NCBI GenBank assembly: GCA_038230275.1
Contig: JBBRNO010000005.1
Location: 43,211 to 107,210, forward strand
Length of the DNA: 64,000 nucleotides
Direction: 5' to 3'
Origin: JANXXV01 sp038230275
Lineage (GTDB): Bacteria > Acidobacteriota > Terriglobia > Bryobacterales > Bryobacteraceae
The stretch's first letter is position 1, and every line of letters starts with the position of its first letter. A program made the position numbers and the translations under genes. Below the pieces are notes generated by a model. That model worked only from the letters and a program-made list of their open reading frames with translations. It ran no database searches and was not told the DNA's origin. Of this stretch, positions 60,962 to 64,000 are shown piece by piece.

Positions 60962-62335
60962 TCACTTTCCGCGCTTCGTACGCGCGGCGTCCACCACCGG
61001 CACTGGATCCACCTTCAATCCTTCCCGTGCGGAATCGCCGGGGTTCTCAATAATCGAATCCCCATCTTGCAAGCCGCTCAGAACTTCCAGGCGGTCTCCG
61101 TAATCGCGGCCAACTTCAATTTTCTGTAAATGCACCGTATGGTCCGGGCGCACCATGGCCACGGCCGTTCCCGCCGCGCCTACAAGCAAGGCATCGCTGG
61201 GGACCAATAGCGGCGGGTCTTTCCGCACGTTGATCAGGTCCACCTGCGCGTACATGCCGGGGAACAGCACACCCTCCCCATTGGGCACGTTTAGTTCCAC
61301 CAGCAAGGTGCGGCTAGTGGGGTCAAGCGCGCTGGCCGTTCGCACAATCGTGCCGGGGAAGCTACGCCCGGGCAAGTTCGATACACGCAGCCGCGCCGCC
61401 TGGCCCACGCGAACGGAATTGGCGTATCGCTGAGGAACGTTAACGTACATACGCAGCGTCGCGGTTTGAGCCACGCGGAATAGCAGCGTATTGCTTGCAA
61501 CCACCAGTGTGCCCACGTCCACATTGCGCAGTGTAATCACCCCGGCGAACGGCGCCTTCACGGTGCGATAGCCTTTCATTTTCTCCAGCCGGGACACGTT
61601 CGCTTCCGCCGCCGAAACATTGGCGCGCTGCACGGCGATGGCTTTCTCAAGCGCCTGCAAGTTCGCCAGGCGCGATTGATATTGGGCTTGATACTGATCA
61701 TAGTCCTGCTTCGAAACCACACCCTGCGTGGCTAGGCTGGTCCAACGCTGCGCGGTAACGCGGGCGAGTTCCACGTCCGTCTTGCCCTGCTGGAAACTGG
61801 CGAGTGCCTGTTCCACCGATGCTTGCGCTTGCAGCAGATTCGCCTTGGCTTGCAGGCCCTGGTCGTCCATCTCGGGCGCTTCAATGACAGCGATGGTCTG
61901 GCCGGGTTGCACCCGGTCGCCAATGTCCACCATCCTCTTCACAATGTATCCATCGGCGCGCGAAAGAATCGGCGCCTCGGTGATGGCTTGAATATTCCCG
62001 GGTAATTCCAAGTCGCTGTTTGCCGTGGAATGCCCCACTGGCATCACTTCCACGCGCGGCAGTGCCACTTCCTGTTCATGCGCTTCGCTGAGTACTAATG
62101 CTTGCCGCTTCTGTAGCGGAACGTACCCGGCGAAAAACGCTACCACGATCAGCACCGTCAACGTCAGGAAGATGGCCCAAATCGTGATGCCGGAAGGCCG
62201 CCACAGTTTGGCCGTTTTTCCGCCGTGGCCAAGGCCGTTCAAATCCTGAAGCTGCCGCTTGAGGTCCTGGTTTTCCTTTCGTAACCGCTCTTCTTCCGCA
62301 CTCGTGGTCAGATTGGGTTCCATCGGCTTAAGCAC
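60962..62335 (-). CDS. RND efflux periplasmic adaptor (HlyD/MFP family)
   Basis: A 457-residue membrane-fusion protein. The single N-terminal helix (WAIFLTLTVLIVVAFFAGYV, about residues 52-71) anchors it. The lipoyl-like strand pair (VKRMVDIGDRVQPGQTIAVI and YRTVKAPFAGVITLRNVDVG) flanks a long alpha-hairpin. A barrel and membrane-proximal domain close the protein. It links the inner-membrane pump to an outer-membrane channel. The start is GTG at 62335, with GGAG 7 bases upstream, and it overlaps the permease stop by 8 bp. An ATG at 62323 is also possible. Confidence 0.9.
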   Translation of the reverse strand: MLKPMEPNLTTSAEEERLRKENQDLKRQLQDLNGLGHGGKTAKLWRPSGITIWAIFLTLTVLIVVAFFAGYVPLQKRQALVLSEAHEQEVALPRVEVMPVGHSTANSDLELPGNIQAITEAPILSRADGYIVKRMVDIGDRVQPGQTIAVIEAPEMDDQGLQAKANLLQAQASVEQALASFQQGKTDVELARVTAQRWTSLATQGVVSKQDYDQYQAQYQSRLANLQALEKAIAVQRANVSAAEANVSRLEKMKGYRTVKAPFAGVITLRNVDVGTLVVASNTLLFRVAQTATLRMYVNVPQRYANSVRVGQAARLRVSNLPGRSFPGTIVRTASALDPTSRTLLVELNVPNGEGVLFPGMYAQVDLINVRKDPPLLVPSDALLVGAAGTAVAMVRPDHTVHLQKIEVGRDYGDRLEVLSGLQDGDSIIENPGDSAREGLKVDPVPVVDAARTKRGK

Positions 62336-64000
62336 GATTCCACTCCGGATTTATGTCGCCTTCCCGCTCCTGTTCATCCAGTCTGAGCTCATGATCCACC
62401 GGTGGTTTGGTCCTAAGATAACTATAAATAATCGGAACCACAAACAGAGTGGTGACGGTTGCGAACAATAGCCCGCCGATCACGGCGCGTCCCAACGGTG
62501 CATTCTGCTCGCCGCCCTCGCCCAGGCCCAGCGACATGGGCAGCATGCCAAGAATCATGGCCGTTGCGGTCATCAACACCGGCCTGATGCGCGCGTACCC
62601 AGCCGAGAGCATGGCCTCTCGCGCAGTGGCCACCACAACTCGCTCCCCGTTCGCGAATGTGACCATCAGGATGCTGTTGGCCGTGGCAACGCCTATGCAC
62701 ATGATGGCCCCCATCAACGACGGTACACTCAACGTGGTTCCAGTGACAAACAGCATCCATAGAATGCCGGCCATCGCTCCGGGCAACGCCGTAAGAATAA
62801 TAAACGGATCCAGCCACGACTGAAAATTCACGGTCATCAGCAAATAAACCAGCACCACCGCGAAGATCATACCCAGCCCCAGCCGGAAGAACGACGACTG
62901 CATCGTCTCAATCTGCCCGCGCAATTCAAACGTTGTTCCTCGAGGCAGATGCGCCTCTTCTTCCCGCATGATTTTCCGCACTTCGGCTCCCACTCCGCCC
63001 AGGTCTCTGCGATCCACGTTGGCATAAACGTCGAAAACCGGCCAGACGTTATAGTGGTTGACAATTACCGGCGTATAGGCGCGCTCCACCGTAACCAGAT
63101 TCGACAGCATTTGCGTGGTGCCGGATGCCGCGCCCGGATTTGCGTAAGCCTGCGAGGCCCCGGATGGCGCGCTCCCCGTGGATGCGTTTCCCGCCGTGGA
63201 AGCTCCTGCCTGTGAGCCCTGCGTCGTGCTGTTCACCACATTGCTTGCCACTGAAATTGGTGTGCGCAGCAGCGCATCCAGCGAATTGATGCGGTATTGC
63301 GGCGTCTGCACGCCGATGTTGTAGCTTACGCCGTTGGTCCAATTCATCCAAAAGTTCGGCGCCACTGTGTTGCTGCCGCTCAACGAGATCAACATGCTGC
63401 TGGTGACATCGCGCTGCGTCAAACCCATTTGCGATGCTTTTACCCGATCCACATTCAGCCGGATCTCGGGTTGCTCCGCCACTTGATGCACATGCACGTC
63501 GGCCGCGCCCGGGATGTGCGAAATCCGTGTGGCCAGCTTCTGGGCGATCTTGTAGTTGACTGCCGCATTGCGTCCAACCACCTGTAAGTCGATCGGCGCC
63601 GGAATGCCGAAGTTCAGAATCTGGCTGGTGATATTCGCCGGTTGGAAAAAAAAGACCATATCCGGAAATTTGTCGCGCAGACGCCTCCGCAACATCACTT
63701 CGTAGTCGCGCGTAGAGCCGTGCTTTTCTTTGTTTAACGAGATTTGAATTTCGCCGTCCGCACTGGAAATGGTAGGAATGTCGCCCTGTGCAATCGCCGG
63801 CCAACTGTTGGGGATTCCGATGTTGTCAATCAGCGTGTCGATTTCTTCGGCGGGGATCGCCTCCCGGATCTCGCGCTCCATCGCAGCGAAGCGAGCTTCC
63901 GTCTCTTCAATGCGCGTACCCGCTGGACCGCGCGCATGCAGCCGCATTTGACCGGAATCCACGTTGGGAAAGAAATCCTCGCCGATTAGCGTGATCAGCC
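62328..64000 (-). CDS. RND efflux permease, C-terminal part (cut by window edge)
   Basis: The frame is open to base 64000, so the N-terminal half of the pump lies outside. The visible part starts with LITLIGEDFFPNVDSGQMRL. It contains the porter and docking loops (PAPIDLQVVGRNAAVNYKIA, IRLNVDRVKASQMGLTQRDV) and the last six membrane helices (MIFAVVLVYLLMTVNFQSWL, AIMCIGVATANSILMVTFAN, GLLFATVTTLFVVPIIYSYL). The missing Asp pair on helix 4 cannot be checked. A serine/alanine-rich insertion (TTQGSQAGASTAGNAS, SAPSGASQAYANPGAASG) lies in the second periplasmic loop. Substrates may be drugs or metals. Confidence 0.9.
   Translation of the reverse strand, partial: LITLIGEDFFPNVDSGQMRLHARGPAGTRIEETEARFAAMEREIREAIPAEEIDTLIDNIGIPNSWPAIAQGDIPTISSADGEIQISLNKEKHGSTRDYEVMLRRRLRDKFPDMVFFFQPANITSQILNFGIPAPIDLQVVGRNAAVNYKIAQKLATRISHIPGAADVHVHQVAEQPEIRLNVDRVKASQMGLTQRDVTSSMLISLSGSNTVAPNFWMNWTNGVSYNIGVQTPQYRINSLDALLRTPISVASNVVNSTTQGSQAGASTAGNASTGSAPSGASQAYANPGAASGTTQMLSNLVTVERAYTPVIVNHYNVWPVFDVYANVDRRDLGGVGAEVRKIMREEEAHLPRGTTFELRGQIETMQSSFFRLGLGMIFAVVLVYLLMTVNFQSWLDPFIILTALPGAMAGILWMLFVTGTTLSVPSLMGAIMCIGVATANSILMVTFANGERVVVATAREAMLSAGYARIRPVLMTATAMILGMLPMSLGLGEGGEQNAPLGRAVIGGLLFATVTTLFVVPIIYSYLRTKPPVDHELRLDEQEREGDINPEWNRA

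Noticed and set aside
1..64000. CRISPR arrays, tRNA/rRNA genes, prophage or integrase modules
   Set aside because: No regularly spaced repeats, T-loop patterns with matching stems, or phage and integrase proteins were seen on reading both strands.

Overview
The window reads as chromosomal DNA of a subdivision-3 acidobacterium of the Bryobacterales (Candidatus Solibacter/Bryobacter type). Three observations point that way. The 688-residue protein at 52687-54753 ends in a module resembling the Solibacter-expanded C-terminal domain TIGR03437. The permease at 6566-9034 has the duplicated, ATPase-less layout of the Acidobacterial Duplicated Orphan Permeases. There is also the typical mix of Tat-exported enzymes, a DUF1549/DUF1553 plus DUF1501 pair, CRTAC1 (ASPIC/UnbV) proteins and many TPR proteins. 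GC is moderately high and most genes favour G-ending codons. No rRNA, tRNA, CRISPR array, prophage or intact transposase was seen.

Layout. 1-6.5 kb: a B12-type radical SAM enzyme with a RidA homologue, a dienelactone hydrolase, then a three-gene minus-strand operon (Tat-exported TIM-barrel isomerase, gluconate-dehydrogenase subunit-3-like protein, GMC oxidoreductase). 6.5-14 kb: ADOP permease, 6-phosphogluconate dehydrogenase, lipoprotein amidohydrolase, PQQ dehydrogenase. 14-18.3 kb: a decayed TPR gene, TauE/SafE exporter, a 2-keto-3-deoxygluconate-type sugar kinase with a dyad in its promoter, and an outer-membrane barrel gene broken by one stop codon. 18.3-23.6 kb: membrane protein, DNA polymerase IV, and the DUF1385-prfA-prmC housekeeping cluster. 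23.9-33.3 kb: a seven-heme cytochrome/TPR protein, CRTAC1 protein, 847-residue TPR protein, and the DUF1501/DUF1553 operon. 33.4-38.1 kb: small enzymes, a dead M19 dipeptidase beside the first copy of a 149-bp repeat, ornithine cyclodeaminase-like protein and two small zinc-ribbon proteins. 38.3-44.7 kb: fabD, a PpiC/SurA lipoprotein, an ECF sigma/anti-sigma pair with a dyad at its promoter, DinB-fold protein, the second 149-bp repeat, an ODP diiron protein and a Tat-exported HAD protein. 44.7-51 kb: a large membrane protein with a low-complexity linker, a GH32-like propeller protein and two TPR proteins. 51-64 kb: glpK, the CHRD protein, a solitary ketosynthase, three alpha/beta hydrolases, an orphan Imm53 immunity protein, and an RND efflux adaptor and permease cut by the window edge.

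The gene content suggests an oligotrophic soil heterotroph that oxidises sugars and alcohols in the periplasm (PQQ and GMC enzymes), hydrolyses many esters, and takes in sugar acids and glycerol. The window is not a recognisable defence or mobile island. Its unusual elements are the 149-bp interspersed repeat, a run of pseudogenes in different stages of decay, the orphan immunity gene, a RidA homologue without its usual arginine, and a few candidate regulatory dyads and leaderless promoters. I did not find a clear-cut undescribed system.
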